This document shows positions 52,857 to 61,813 of a DNA stretch of 64,000 bases, one piece after another. Made by a program: the position numbers and the translations under genes. This DNA comes from Clostridiaceae bacterium (GTDB lineage Bacteria > Bacillota > Clostridia > Oscillospirales > Acutalibacteraceae). The DNA lies in NCBI GenBank assembly GCA_021769555.1, contig JAETSR010000004.1, positions 1 to 64,000 of the forward strand, in the 5' to 3' direction. The first letter of the stretch is position 1. Every line of letters begins with the position of its first letter. A model generated the notes under the pieces. It made no database searches. It was given only the letters and a program-made list of their open reading frames with translations, and was not told where the DNA came from.

Positions 52857-53738
52857 GTGAGACCTATGAACGACCAGCTTTCCGAAAAGATACAGGAGAA
52901 CCGCCGGGGCTTCTCCAAGAGCCAGCGGGCCATCGCCGGATATTTGCAGGAGCACCCGGAGGAAGTTGCTTTTATGACCGCCTCAAAGCTGGGGTCCACG
53001 GTGGGGGTGAGCGAGTCCACGGTGGTGCGCTTCGCCACTGAGATAGGCTACTCCGGGTACCCGGCAATGCAGCAGGCCGTGCAGGAGATGATACGCAACA
53101 AGATGACAAGCTTCCAGCGCCTTGAGATGACCTCAAGGAATATACCCCTTGAGAAGCTTGTGGACGCGGTGCTGGGCCAGGATATAGACATACTCCGCCG
53201 CACAAGGGAGGGCATAGACAAGGGGGAGTTCTACAGGGCCGTGGACGCGCTGGTGAACGCCCGGAGGGTATTTGTGCTGGGGGCGGGGAGCTCTTTAGCC
53301 CTTGCCACCTTTCTTGCCCACTATATGCAGCTGGTCTTCGACAGCGTGCAGCTTATAGAGGCCACCAGCGAGGCCCAGATACTGCAGCAGATGGTCCATG
53401 TGAACAGGGAGGACGCCATTATCGCCATCAGCTTCCCCCGGTATTCAAAGAAGGCCGTGAGGGCCCTGCAGTACGCCTCAAGGCAGGGGATGACGGCCAT
53501 AGCCATAACCGACAGCACAGCCTCGCCCCTGGCCCAGAGCGCCTCCCATGTGCTTTTGGCAAGGAGCGACATGGTCTCCTTTGTGGACTCACTGGTGGGG
53601 CCGCTGAGCGTGATAAACGCGCTGATAGTCACAACGGCCATACGCAAGAAGGATGAAGTGATAAAGGTGCTGGAGAGAATAGAGGGCATATGGGACGAGT
53701 ACGGAGTATATGAAAAGGTGGAGGAGAGGAACAGCTGA
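52857..53738 (+). CDS. RpiR/MurR-family transcriptional regulator
   Basis: 293 residues: N-terminal winged helix (about 10-85, with SKSQRAIAGYL and STVVRFATEIGYSGYPAM) and a C-terminal SIS sugar-phosphate-binding domain (about 125-260, with GAGSSLALA and ISFPRYS). Such regulators control sugar or amino-sugar catabolism; no sugar genes are adjacent. GTG at 52857 has GGAGG at a 5-base spacing; ATG at 52866 is the alternative but sits 14 bases away. Its stop overlaps the next gene's apparent CTG start. Confidence 0.9.
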   Translation: MRPMNDQLSEKIQENRRGFSKSQRAIAGYLQEHPEEVAFMTASKLGSTVGVSESTVVRFATEIGYSGYPAMQQAVQEMIRNKMTSFQRLEMTSRNIPLEKLVDAVLGQDIDILRRTREGIDKGEFYRAVDALVNARRVFVLGAGSSLALATFLAHYMQLVFDSVQLIEATSEAQILQQMVHVNREDAIIAISFPRYSKKAVRALQYASRQGMTAIAITDSTASPLAQSASHVLLARSDMVSFVDSLVGPLSVINALIVTTAIRKKDEVIKVLERIEGIWDEYGVYEKVEERNS

Positions 53739-54973
53739 GAGACGTTATTATAGTTGGAGCCGGGGCCGCCGGGCTCATGGCCGCGGGCTTTTGTGCCGGG
53801 AGCGGGCTCGACGTACTGGTGCTTGACAGGAATGAGCAGCCCGGGCGAAAGCTGAGGATTACAGGCAAGGGGCGCTGCAACGTGACGAACAGCTGCTCCC
53901 CCCAGGAGGTCATAGCCGCCGCCAACGGGGGCAGGTTCCTGTACAGCGCCATCGGGGGATTTACTCCCGAAGATACCATGGCGTTTTTCCAGGGCCTGGG
54001 CGTGCCCCTAAAGACAGAGCGGGGGCGGCGGGTATTCCCCCAATCGGACAGGGCGGCGGACATTGCCGAAGCCCTTATCCGGTTTGCACAGGGCGCGGAG
54101 CTTCGCCGGGAGACGGTAACCGAGGTGCTCACTGAGGGCGGGCGCGTCACCGGGGTGAGGACCGGCGGGGGGTATTATCAGGCAAAAAATGTGCTCCTGG
54201 CCTGCGGCGGGGCCTCATATCCGGCCACGGGCTCGGACGGCTCGGGATACAGGCTCTGTGAGAGGCTGGGGCATACCATTGTGCCCATAGGCCCATCCCT
54301 TGTGCCCCTTGTGGAGGCCGGGGACATATGCCAAATGCTCATGGGCCTGTCCCTAAGGAACGTGGGCGTCAGGGTCACGGCCCGGGGAAAGAAGAAGCCG
54401 GTGTATGAGGACTTCGGAGAATTGCTGTTCACCCATTTCGGGCTCTCGGGGCCCACTATCCTCAGCGCCTCGGCCCATATGCGCCCGATGGAGCCGGGAG
54501 CGTACACGGTGCATATAGACTTAAAGCCGGCTCTGGACGAGGGCCGGCTGGACGCAAGGATTTTGCGCGACCTGGGGGAGAACCGCAACCGGCAGCTGAT
54601 AAACTCCCTTGATAAGCTCCTGCCCCGGAAGCTGATACCTGTGACAGTGGAGCGCTCGGGGGTCCCCGGAGAGACAAGGTGCAACTCCATAACCAGGGAG
54701 CAGCGAAGGAGCCTACTCTCCGTATTAAAGGACTTCACCGTGGAGATAGAGGGCTTCCGGCCCATTGCGGAGGCCATAGTCACCGCCGGGGGCGTCAGCC
54801 TCAGGGAGGTGGACCCGAAGACCATGGGCTCAAAGCTCATAGAGGGGCTGTACTTTGCCGGGGAAATGCTGGACGTGGACGCGCCAACAGGCGGGTACAA
54901 TTTACAGATAGCCTTTGCAACCGGGAGGCTTGCGGGGCTGAGCATAGCAGAGAAGGAGAGAAACCATGATTAG
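53735..54973 (+). CDS. BaiN/HI0933-family NAD(P)/FAD-dependent oxidoreductase with apparent CTG start
   Basis: A flavoprotein of about 412 residues. The FAD-binding motif VIIVGAGAAGLMAA begins 4 codons into the frame. The first ATG (53777) lies inside that motif, so it cannot be the true start. An in-frame stop is at 53711, and the only NTG codon between is CTG at 53735, which overlaps the RpiR stop as CTGA and follows GGAGGAG by about 8 bases. Later motifs are GRKLRITGKGRCNVTN and DAPTGGYNLQIAFATG. Relatives reduce bile-acid intermediates or modify rRNA (RdsA); the role here is open. Confidence 0.87.
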   Translation: MRDVIIVGAGAAGLMAAGFCAGSGLDVLVLDRNEQPGRKLRITGKGRCNVTNSCSPQEVIAAANGGRFLYSAIGGFTPEDTMAFFQGLGVPLKTERGRRVFPQSDRAADIAEALIRFAQGAELRRETVTEVLTEGGRVTGVRTGGGYYQAKNVLLACGGASYPATGSDGSGYRLCERLGHTIVPIGPSLVPLVEAGDICQMLMGLSLRNVGVRVTARGKKKPVYEDFGELLFTHFGLSGPTILSASAHMRPMEPGAYTVHIDLKPALDEGRLDARILRDLGENRNRQLINSLDKLLPRKLIPVTVERSGVPGETRCNSITREQRRSLLSVLKDFTVEIEGFRPIAEAIVTAGGVSLREVDPKTMGSKLIEGLYFAGEMLDVDAPTGGYNLQIAFATGRLAGLSIAEKERNHD

Positions 54974-55526
54974 GCTTGAAACGCCCAGGCTGGTCATCCG
55001 TGACTATACGCCCGCCGACGAGGAAGAATATTATCAGCTGAAATCCAACGAGGGGGCAATGCTCAAGTACCAGAGCGACATCATGGCGCACAGCCGGGAG
55101 GAGTCTGACAAGGAGTTTGCCGAAGTGCTCGCTGACGCCCGAAAGCCGGACAGGACGTTTTACTTTTTCCGGGTGGAGCTAAGGGAAAGCGGCAGGCAGA
55201 TAGGCTCGGCGGGGTATACGGTGACGGAGCGCACGCCCGTGGGGAAGATAGTCCACGCGGGGTACTTCTACTTCCCGGAGTTCTGGGGGCAGGGCTATGG
55301 CACGGAGGCTTTCAGGGAGGTATTGCGCTTCGCTTTCCTTGAGGACGGCGTTTACAGGGCCACTACCGGGTGCCTGGCTGAAAATAAGGGCTCTGAGCGG
55401 ATAATGCAGAAATGCGGGCTCATAAAGGAGGCCGAGCATGTGGACTGGCAGTGGCACGAGGGCAGAATGAAGACCAGGCTTGAATACAGATTATTGAAGC
55501 ATGAGTACGGAAAGCTAAGCGGATAA
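54966..55526 (+). CDS. RimJ/RimL-type GNAT acetyltransferase
   Basis: 186 residues. RLETPRLVIRDYTPADEEEYYQL is split over the typical first strand and helix of RimJ/RimL-like GNATs, FPEFWGQGYGTEAFRE is the acetyl-CoA loop and ENKGSERIMQKCG the closing helix. It may acetylate protein N-termini or small amines. It overlaps the flavoprotein gene by 8 bp and is followed 24 bp later by cmk. Confidence 0.91.
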   Translation: MIRLETPRLVIRDYTPADEEEYYQLKSNEGAMLKYQSDIMAHSREESDKEFAEVLADARKPDRTFYFFRVELRESGRQIGSAGYTVTERTPVGKIVHAGYFYFPEFWGQGYGTEAFREVLRFAFLEDGVYRATTGCLAENKGSERIMQKCGLIKEAEHVDWQWHEGRMKTRLEYRLLKHEYGKLSG

Positions 55527-55550
55527 CACAGAGCAAGGGAGAGGAGAACT

Positions 55551-56231
55551 ATGTTTGCAATAGCGATAGACGGCCCGGCGGGGGCGGGGAAGTCCAGCGT
55601 GGCGAAGGCCGCCGCCAGGGAGCTGGGCTTCACCTATGTGGACACCGGGGCCATATACAGGACCATCGCCCTCTATATGCTGGAAAAGGGCGTGGACATT
55701 GAGGACCCGGCGGCGGTGACAAAAGCCCTGCCCGGGGTGGAGGTCTCCCTGGAATACGGGGAGGCCGGCCAGCGTACCCTTTTGGGAGGGCGCGACGTCT
55801 CGGAGAAGATACGCACCCAGGAGGTGTCTATGGCGACGTCAAGATGGGTGGCCCATATCCCGGAGGTCCGGGCGTTCCTTGTGGAGGTCCAGAGGGAGCT
55901 TGCTAGAAAGAACAACGTGGTGATGGACGGCCGGGACATCGGCACGGTCATACTGCCGAAAGCCCAGCTGAAGGTGTTCCTCACGGCCTCCCCCGAGGAG
56001 CGGGCCAGAAGGCGCACCCTGCAGCTTGCAGAGGCCGGGGAGCCGGCGGACTTTGAGGAGGTGCTCAGGGAAGTGGTCCAGAGGGACAGGCAGGACTCGG
56101 CCCAGCTGGACCTGCTGCCAACGGACGGCGTGATACTTGACACCACCGGCCTTGGCTTTGAGCAGGTGGTGGAAAAGCTCACTTCCATGGCCAGGGAGCG
56201 CATGGAGAATGAAGGGGGAGGGGGCGAGTAA
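55551..56231 (+). CDS. cmk: Cytidylate kinase
   Basis: Cmk phosphorylates CMP and dCMP. The 226 residues have the P-loop DGPAGAGKSS (about 8-17), YVDTGAIYR (about 30-38), VVMDGRDIGTVILP (about 125-138) and the lid Arg pair in ERARRR. GGAGAGGAG precedes ATG. It starts the cmk-plsC-ispH/S1 block, a conserved Clostridia order. Confidence 0.97.
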   Translation: MFAIAIDGPAGAGKSSVAKAAARELGFTYVDTGAIYRTIALYMLEKGVDIEDPAAVTKALPGVEVSLEYGEAGQRTLLGGRDVSEKIRTQEVSMATSRWVAHIPEVRAFLVEVQRELARKNNVVMDGRDIGTVILPKAQLKVFLTASPEERARRRTLQLAEAGEPADFEEVLREVVQRDRQDSAQLDLLPTDGVILDTTGLGFEQVVEKLTSMARERMENEGGGGE

Positions 56232-56909
56232 ATGGCAAAAAACCGCGGAGCAAGACGGAAGGACTGGCTGTACCTTATAGGCCAGTCGCTGCTGGCGCTG
56301 TTCTACTACCCGGTTTTCAGGATAAGCGTCCGGGGCCGGGAGAATATACCGAAGGAGGGGCCGGTGCTCCTTTGCAGCAACCATATGGCCAAAAGGGACC
56401 CGGTCATGCTGGGGGTCGCCCAGTGGCGGCAGGTGCTGTATATGGCGAAGGAGGAGCTGTTCAGAGGGAAGTTCCTGGGAGGGCTTCTCCGTATGCTGGG
56501 GGCGTTCCCGGTGATAAGGGGCAGCGGCGGCACGGACGCTTTGGAGAACGCCTACAGGCTCCTGGACGAGAAGGGCATGGTGGGCATATTCATAGAGGGC
56601 ACACGCTCAAAGGACGGCCTGTTGCAAAGGCCCAAGACCGGCGCGGCGCTCCTGGCGTACCGCACCAAGGCCCCGGTGGTGCCGGTGTGCATTACAACAG
56701 GGGACGGGGGACTGCCAAAGATGTTCAAGCGGCATATTATAAATATCGGGAAGCCCATACCGGCGGGGGCCCTGAATATAAAGGACGACTCCAGCCTGGA
56801 ACTGCGCCGGGCCAGCAGGGCGATAATGAAGGAGATAGCGGCCCTGCGGGAGGAGACCCTTAAAGAGCTGGGGCTGCCCTCCCAGGCGGGGGAGGGGAAG
56901 GCCCAGTGA
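56232..56909 (+). CDS. plsC: 1-acyl-sn-glycerol-3-phosphate acyltransferase
   Basis: 225 residues of the PlsC family, which makes phosphatidic acid at the membrane. One N-terminal hydrophobic segment (about 12-32) anchors it. The catalytic H-x4-D motif is NHMAKRD (His near 52) and the glycerol-phosphate motif is FIEGTRSKDG (about 118-127). It begins directly after the cmk stop (TAAATG) and its TGA overlaps the next start as GTGA. Confidence 0.95.
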   Translation: MAKNRGARRKDWLYLIGQSLLALFYYPVFRISVRGRENIPKEGPVLLCSNHMAKRDPVMLGVAQWRQVLYMAKEELFRGKFLGGLLRMLGAFPVIRGSGGTDALENAYRLLDEKGMVGIFIEGTRSKDGLLQRPKTGAALLAYRTKAPVVPVCITTGDGGLPKMFKRHIINIGKPIPAGALNIKDDSSLELRRASRAIMKEIAALREETLKELGLPSQAGEGKAQ

Positions 56910-58915
56910 AAATAGAGCTCGCCAAAACCGCCGGCTTCTGCTTCGGGGCAAAGCGGGCTGTGGACATGGTGTACGGCCTCCTTAAAGAGGGGAAAAAGGC
57001 CGCCACCCTGGGGGCGCTGCTCCATAACCCCCAGCTTGTGGAGGAGCTGGAGTCCAGGGGGGTGAAGGTGGCGGACACCCCGAAGGACGCCCCGAAGGAC
57101 CATGTGCTGGTGCTCCGCTCCCACGGAGTGACAGCCGAGGTTGAGGAGGAAATAGAGCGCCTTGGGCTGGAATTTGCGGACGCCACCTGCCCCTTTGTTA
57201 AAAAAATCCACCACTTAGCCGGGTGTTTCTCGCAGGAAAACAGGACGTTTATTTTGTTCGGAGACCCGGAGCACCCGGAGGTTAAGGGGACCGTCAGCCA
57301 CTGTAAGGGCCCATATTTTGTGTGCAGGGACCATAAAGAGCTGCAAAATCTGCTAAAGACCCATGCAGAGCTGACAAATGTCCCCATAACCGCCGCGGCC
57401 CAGACCACCTTCCGCAAAGGGGAATGGGAAAAATGTTTGGAAACTCTCGAAAAGGTATGTACAAATGCCTCGGTTTTTGATACAATATGTAATGCAACAG
57501 CGAAACGGCAGAAAGAGGCGCTGAACCTTGCCAAAAGAAGCGATGTGATGATAGTCGTCGGCGGCAGGGACAGCTCGAATACGGCCAAGCTCCGGGACAT
57601 ATGCGCGGAGCAGTGTAGAACGTATCTCATCGAGAAGGCGAGCGAACTGCCCACCTTTTCCGCCGGCCTGAGCGTTGGCATAACCGCCGGGGCCTCGACC
57701 CCGGCAAGCATAATAAAGGAGGTACTAGTTACCATGGCTGAAGTCAACAGTACGGAACAGAATTTTGAGGAGATGCTTGAGGAATCCCTCAAAAGCATGA
57801 ATACAGACGAGAAGGTACACGGCGTAGTTGTGGGCATCTCCCCCACGGAGGTCTACGTGGACGTAGGGCGCAAGCAGGCGGGCTTTATCCCCGTGGCCGA
57901 GCTCTCCAACGACCCGGCCGCCAAGCCCGAGGACATCGTGAAGATGGGCGACGAGCTTGAGCTGCTCATTATGAAGACCAACGACCAGGAGGGCACCATC
58001 ATGCTCTCCAAGCGCCGGGTGGACGCCATGAAGGGCTGGGATGTTATCCAGACAGCCCTTGACAACAGCGAGATACTCGAGGGCAAGGTCATCGAGGTGG
58101 TAAAGGGCGGCGTTATCGTCCTTTGGGACGGCATGCGCGTGTTCGTGCCCGCCTCCCAGGCCACGGCCAACCGCGGGGACGACCTGAATGTCCTTGCGGG
58201 CCAGGACGTGAAGTTCAGGGTCATTGAGGTGGACCGCAAGCGCCGCCGGGCCGTGGGCTCCATAAGGAGCGTCCTCCGGGAGGAGCGCAAGGCCGCCCAG
58301 GCTAAGTTCTGGGAGCAGGTGGAGGAGGGCCAGGAGTTCACCGGCAAGGTGAAGTCCCTGACAAGCTTCGGCGCCTTTGTGGATTTGGGCGGCGTTGACG
58401 GCATGGTCCATATCTCCGAGCTCAGCTGGAACAGGGTCAAGCACCCCAGCGAGATAGTAAACGTGGGCGATACCGTGACTGTATACGTAAAGGGCCTGGA
58501 CCGTGAGAACGGCAAGATTTCCCTTGGCTATAAGCGCCCTGAGGACAACCCCTGGGTGAAGCTGGAGAGGGAGTTCCCCGTGGGCACCGTGTGCGAGGCA
58601 AAGGTCGTGGGCATGACCGCCTTCGGAGCCTTCGCGAGCGTTGTGCCCGGAATCGACGGCCTTATCCATATCTCCCAGATAGCCGACCACCGCATTGACA
58701 AGCCCCAGGATGTTCTCAAGGTAGGGGACATGGTGAAGGTGAAGATAACCGATGTGGACCTTGAGCGCCACAGGGTGTCCCTCTCCATACGCGCGGTGCT
58801 GGAGGACGAGCAGGCCGAGGCTGACGCCGCCGCTGAGAACGCCCCCGAGGAGGAGGTTGTTTTCAGCACGGAGGACGCTGAGCCGGCAGAGGCTGAGGCT
58901 CCCGCCGAGGAGTAA
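56906..58915 (+). CDS. ispH: IspH (HMBPP reductase) fused to ribosomal protein S1-like domains
   Basis: The 669 residues combine two functions. Residues 1-275 are IspH/LytB, the [4Fe-4S] enzyme that makes IPP and DMAPP in the last MEP-pathway step, with cluster ligands Cys12, Cys95 and Cys195. Residues about 295-640 contain four S1 RNA-binding domains (for example GVVVGISPTEVYVDVG and the two G-A-F-V/A segments), then a Glu/Ala-rich tail. This fusion is known from Clostridia, where it stands in for rpsA. The start is GTG overlapping plsC (GTGA). Confidence 0.96.
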   Translation: MKIELAKTAGFCFGAKRAVDMVYGLLKEGKKAATLGALLHNPQLVEELESRGVKVADTPKDAPKDHVLVLRSHGVTAEVEEEIERLGLEFADATCPFVKKIHHLAGCFSQENRTFILFGDPEHPEVKGTVSHCKGPYFVCRDHKELQNLLKTHAELTNVPITAAAQTTFRKGEWEKCLETLEKVCTNASVFDTICNATAKRQKEALNLAKRSDVMIVVGGRDSSNTAKLRDICAEQCRTYLIEKASELPTFSAGLSVGITAGASTPASIIKEVLVTMAEVNSTEQNFEEMLEESLKSMNTDEKVHGVVVGISPTEVYVDVGRKQAGFIPVAELSNDPAAKPEDIVKMGDELELLIMKTNDQEGTIMLSKRRVDAMKGWDVIQTALDNSEILEGKVIEVVKGGVIVLWDGMRVFVPASQATANRGDDLNVLAGQDVKFRVIEVDRKRRRAVGSIRSVLREERKAAQAKFWEQVEEGQEFTGKVKSLTSFGAFVDLGGVDGMVHISELSWNRVKHPSEIVNVGDTVTVYVKGLDRENGKISLGYKRPEDNPWVKLEREFPVGTVCEAKVVGMTAFGAFASVVPGIDGLIHISQIADHRIDKPQDVLKVGDMVKVKITDVDLERHRVSLSIRAVLEDEQAEADAAAENAPEEEVVFSTEDAEPAEAEAPAEE

Positions 58916-58933
58916 TCAAGAGAATTAGCACTG

Positions 58934-58960
58934 ACAGGGTAGTTGAGACTGCCCTGTTTT
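58934..58960 (+). terminator. Terminator after ispH/S1
   Basis: ACAGGGTAG (58934-58942) pairs with CTGCCCTGT (58949-58957) with one wobble, 6-nt loop, then TTT. Confidence 0.7.
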
Positions 58961-58970
58961 GTGCGTAATA

Positions 58971-59053
58971 CAGGGCTTCGGCCCAGTTACTATAAAGTTT
59001 ACGGCCCACCCCTGAAATTTAGGCAATATAGCGGGGGGACGGGCCATTGGAGG
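58971..59053 (+). promoter_or_regulatory. Structured secDF leader
   Basis: GGGC-TTCG-GCCC (58973-58984) is a very stable UUCG hairpin. A second stem, GGCCC (59003-59007) and CCCC with GGGG and GGGCC (59041-59045), ends 3 nt before the GGAGG of secDF. It could slow or regulate secDF translation. No clear promoter was found here. Confidence 0.5.
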
Positions 59054-59062
59054 AAAACAAAC

Positions 59063-61408
59063 ATGAGGCGAGTAAAAAAACCGGTATTCTTTGTGGTGCT
59101 TATCCTGATAGCGGCCCTGGTGTACACGTCCCTTTTCGGCGTGTACGGCCAGAACGGCGACTTCAAGGTCACCTACCTGAAGGGGACGGGGGATATCCGC
59201 TGGGGCATTGACATACGCGGCGGCGTTGAGGCCACGTTCAGCCCGGCGGGGGGGATAACCGCCACCAGTGAGCAGCTGGAGAGCGCCAAGCAGATAATCG
59301 AGACCCGCATGGTGTCACAGAACATCACGGACTATGAGCTGTATACGGACGAGGCCAATAACCGCATAATCGTGCGCTTCCCCTGGAAGTCCGACGAGGC
59401 GGATTTTGACCCTGAGAAGGCAATAAGCGAGCTGTCCGCAACCGCCATGCTCACATTCAGAGAGGGCATGGAGTACGAGACCATGGAGTACGGCGAGGGC
59501 GGCAGGGAGATATACAAGACCCCCAAGGGCACCACCGCTGATACCATCATACTTGAGGGCGCGGACGTTGTAACCGCTCAACCCGGCGTGCAGGAGGACC
59601 CTAAGACCGGCGCGGTCCAGTACGTGGTGCAGCTTGAGCTCAGCGAGGAGGGCAAGGAGAAGTTCTCCGAGGCTACGGGCAGGCTTGTGGGGTCCGTCAT
59701 ATCCATCTGGATGGACGACGTGATGATTTCCTTCCCCACTGTAAACTCCCAGATAACCGACGGCAGCGCCATTATCTCCGGCACCTTCACCAGCGAGGAG
59801 GCCACAACCCTCGCCGCCCAGATACAGGCCGGTGCCCTGCCCTTCGCATTGGAGACCTCGAACTTCAACTCCCTGGCCCCCACTCTCGGCAGCCAGGCCC
59901 TCAACGCCATGCTTATGGCGGGCATTATCGCTTTCGCCGTTATTGCGGTGCTGATGATAGTCTGCTTTAGGCTCCCGGGCGTTGTGGCGGTTATCAGCCT
60001 TGCGGGGCAGATGGGCATATGCTTTGCGGCGGTTTCCGGGTTCTTCCCCAATATGAACTCCTTTACAATGACCCTGCCCGGCATAGCGGGCCTTATCCTC
60101 TCAATCGGCATCGGCGTTGACGCCAACGTTATCACCGCCAGCCGTGTGCGCGAGGAGCTCAATAACGGCAAGACCCTGGACGGCGCATTGAAGAACGGCT
60201 TCCAGAGCAGCTTCTGGGCCATATTCGACGGCAATATCACCACGGCCATAGTAGCCATAATGCTGATGATGGTCTTCGGCCCCAGCAATATCCTCTCGAT
60301 GATATTCGGCCAGTCCACCACCGGTTCCATCTTCTCCTTCGGCTTCACGCTGCTGGTGGGCATCATCGCCAACTTCGTCATGGGCGTGTTTGCAACCCGG
60401 CTCATGACCCTGTCCCTGGCGGCGTTCAAGCCCTTCAGGAACCCCTGGCTCTTCGGCGCGAAAAAGGAGGGCAGCGGGGCAAAGACAAGGACCTTCAAGT
60501 TCTTCCAGAGCCGCAAGACCTATTATACTATCTCAGCTGTCATTATAGTGGTGGGGCTCATAGCGAGCCTTGTGATTGGGCCGAAGCTGGACATCCAGTT
60601 TGCAGGCGGCGCTATGATACGCTACACGGTGGACGGCACAGGCTATGACGGCGAGTCCATCGCAAGCACTATCTCCAGCGAGATGGGGCTGGACAGCTCC
60701 GTATCCGTCAATAAGGATATAACCTCCGGCCAGGACAGCGTGACAGTCTCCTTTGCCGGGAACCAGAGCCTCACTCCCGACCAGCAGGCCCAGGTAGCCC
60801 AGGTCCTCAGCGACGCCTATGACGAGGCCACCTTTACCCTGCTTGAATCCAACTCCGTTGACGCCACGATGGGCGCGAAGTTCTTCCAGAAGTGCATGGT
60901 CTGCTTTGTGCTGACCGCAATACTGCTGCTGGTGTATATCGCCCTCCGCTTCAAGAAGATAGGGGGGCTTTCCGCGGGCGTTACGGCCATTATAGCCCTG
61001 CTCCACGACGTAATAATCGCGTTCTGTGTGTTCGTGGTGTTCGGTATGCCCATCAATGACATCTTCATCGCCGTTGTGCTGACCCTTCTGGGCTACTCCC
61101 TGAACAGCACCATAGTCATTTACGACCGTGTGCGCGAGAATAAGCGCAAGCTTGGGCCCCGTGCCGAGTTCGTGGACACAATGGACCTGAGCCTCAACCA
61201 GACCCTGGGCCGCACGGTGCTCACCTCCCTCACCACCTTCCTGGCCCTTGTGGTGGTGCTGGCGGTTGCGGGCGTTTTCTCCATCAGCACGGTGGTGTCC
61301 TTCTCCCTGCCCATGATGGTGGGCGTTGTGGCGGGCTGCTTCTCGTCACAGTTCATCGCCCCCAACCTCTTTGCCGCCTGGCAGGTGCGCAAGGCGGAGA
61401 GCAAGTAA
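59063..61408 (+). CDS. secDF: SecDF protein-export membrane protein
   Basis: SecD and SecF use proton motive force to complete Sec translocation. Here both are fused in 781 residues. The SecD half (about 1-450) has one N-terminal helix, a large external domain and five helices with GVDANVITASRVREEL. The SecF half (about 475-781) has its own first helix, a smaller external domain and helices with LGYSLNSTIVIYDRVREN. ATG at 59063 with TTGGAGGAAAA upstream is used; a much longer in-frame extension would run back into the leader hairpins and is not credible. Confidence 0.96.
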   Translation: MRRVKKPVFFVVLILIAALVYTSLFGVYGQNGDFKVTYLKGTGDIRWGIDIRGGVEATFSPAGGITATSEQLESAKQIIETRMVSQNITDYELYTDEANNRIIVRFPWKSDEADFDPEKAISELSATAMLTFREGMEYETMEYGEGGREIYKTPKGTTADTIILEGADVVTAQPGVQEDPKTGAVQYVVQLELSEEGKEKFSEATGRLVGSVISIWMDDVMISFPTVNSQITDGSAIISGTFTSEEATTLAAQIQAGALPFALETSNFNSLAPTLGSQALNAMLMAGIIAFAVIAVLMIVCFRLPGVVAVISLAGQMGICFAAVSGFFPNMNSFTMTLPGIAGLILSIGIGVDANVITASRVREELNNGKTLDGALKNGFQSSFWAIFDGNITTAIVAIMLMMVFGPSNILSMIFGQSTTGSIFSFGFTLLVGIIANFVMGVFATRLMTLSLAAFKPFRNPWLFGAKKEGSGAKTRTFKFFQSRKTYYTISAVIIVVGLIASLVIGPKLDIQFAGGAMIRYTVDGTGYDGESIASTISSEMGLDSSVSVNKDITSGQDSVTVSFAGNQSLTPDQQAQVAQVLSDAYDEATFTLLESNSVDATMGAKFFQKCMVCFVLTAILLLVYIALRFKKIGGLSAGVTAIIALLHDVIIAFCVFVVFGMPINDIFIAVVLTLLGYSLNSTIVIYDRVRENKRKLGPRAEFVDTMDLSLNQTLGRTVLTSLTTFLALVVVLAVAGVFSISTVVSFSLPMMVGVVAGCFSSQFIAPNLFAAWQVRKAESK

Positions 61409-61427
61409 AAATTTCATAACAAAAATT

Positions 61428-61460
61428 GCCGCCGGAGCGTGAAGTCCCGGCGGCTTTTTT
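61428..61460 (+). terminator. secDF terminator
   Basis: GCCGCCGG (61428-61435) pairs with CCGGCGGC (61447-61454), followed by TTTTTT. Confidence 0.93.
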
Positions 61461-61537
61461 GGTGCATAAATCCTCAGAGCAGGGCGAAAAATAGGACAGA
61501 GCCTGAAATTTTCGGCTCATGAAAGGAGGAGGGAAGC

Positions 61538-61771
61538 ATGAACATTATCGACAGGATAGCCCTTGCGCTGACGGTTATCGGCGGCGTGAACTGGGGGCTT
61601 GTGGGTGTGTTCCGGTTTGACCTGGTGGCGTGGATATGCGGGGGCCAGACCGCCGTTGTGTCCAGAATCATCTATACGCTGGTGGGCATTTCGGCGCTCT
61701 GGTGCCTTGCGCTGCTGTTCCGGGATTGGGACGACGAGAAGGACATGAGCGTGGCGCACAGCGCGCGGTAG
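61538..61771 (+). CDS. DUF378 family small membrane protein
   Basis: 77 residues with two membrane helices (about 5-25 and 42-62). IALALTVIGGVNWGLVG is the DUF378 signature. Function unknown. AAAGGAGGG lies 6 bases before ATG. It stands alone after the secDF terminator. Confidence 0.92.
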   Translation: MNIIDRIALALTVIGGVNWGLVGVFRFDLVAWICGGQTAVVSRIIYTLVGISALWCLALLFRDWDDEKDMSVAHSAR

Positions 61772-61772
61772 C

Positions 61773-61799
61773 AAAAAGGTCAGCGCAAGCGCTGACCTT
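61773..61799 (-). terminator. Terminator of the hydrolase operon (minus strand)
   Basis: AAGGTCAGCGC and its exact complement (61776-61799) form a hairpin. On the minus strand it is followed by TTTTTGC; on the plus strand there is no T-run. Confidence 0.7.
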
Positions 61800-61813
61800 A
61801 CATAGACGCGGTC

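Noticed and set aside
58943-59062. 40-residue N-terminal extension of SecDF
   Set aside because: It would be encoded by the terminator and leader hairpins; ATG at 59063 has a strong ribosome site followed by a normal first helix.
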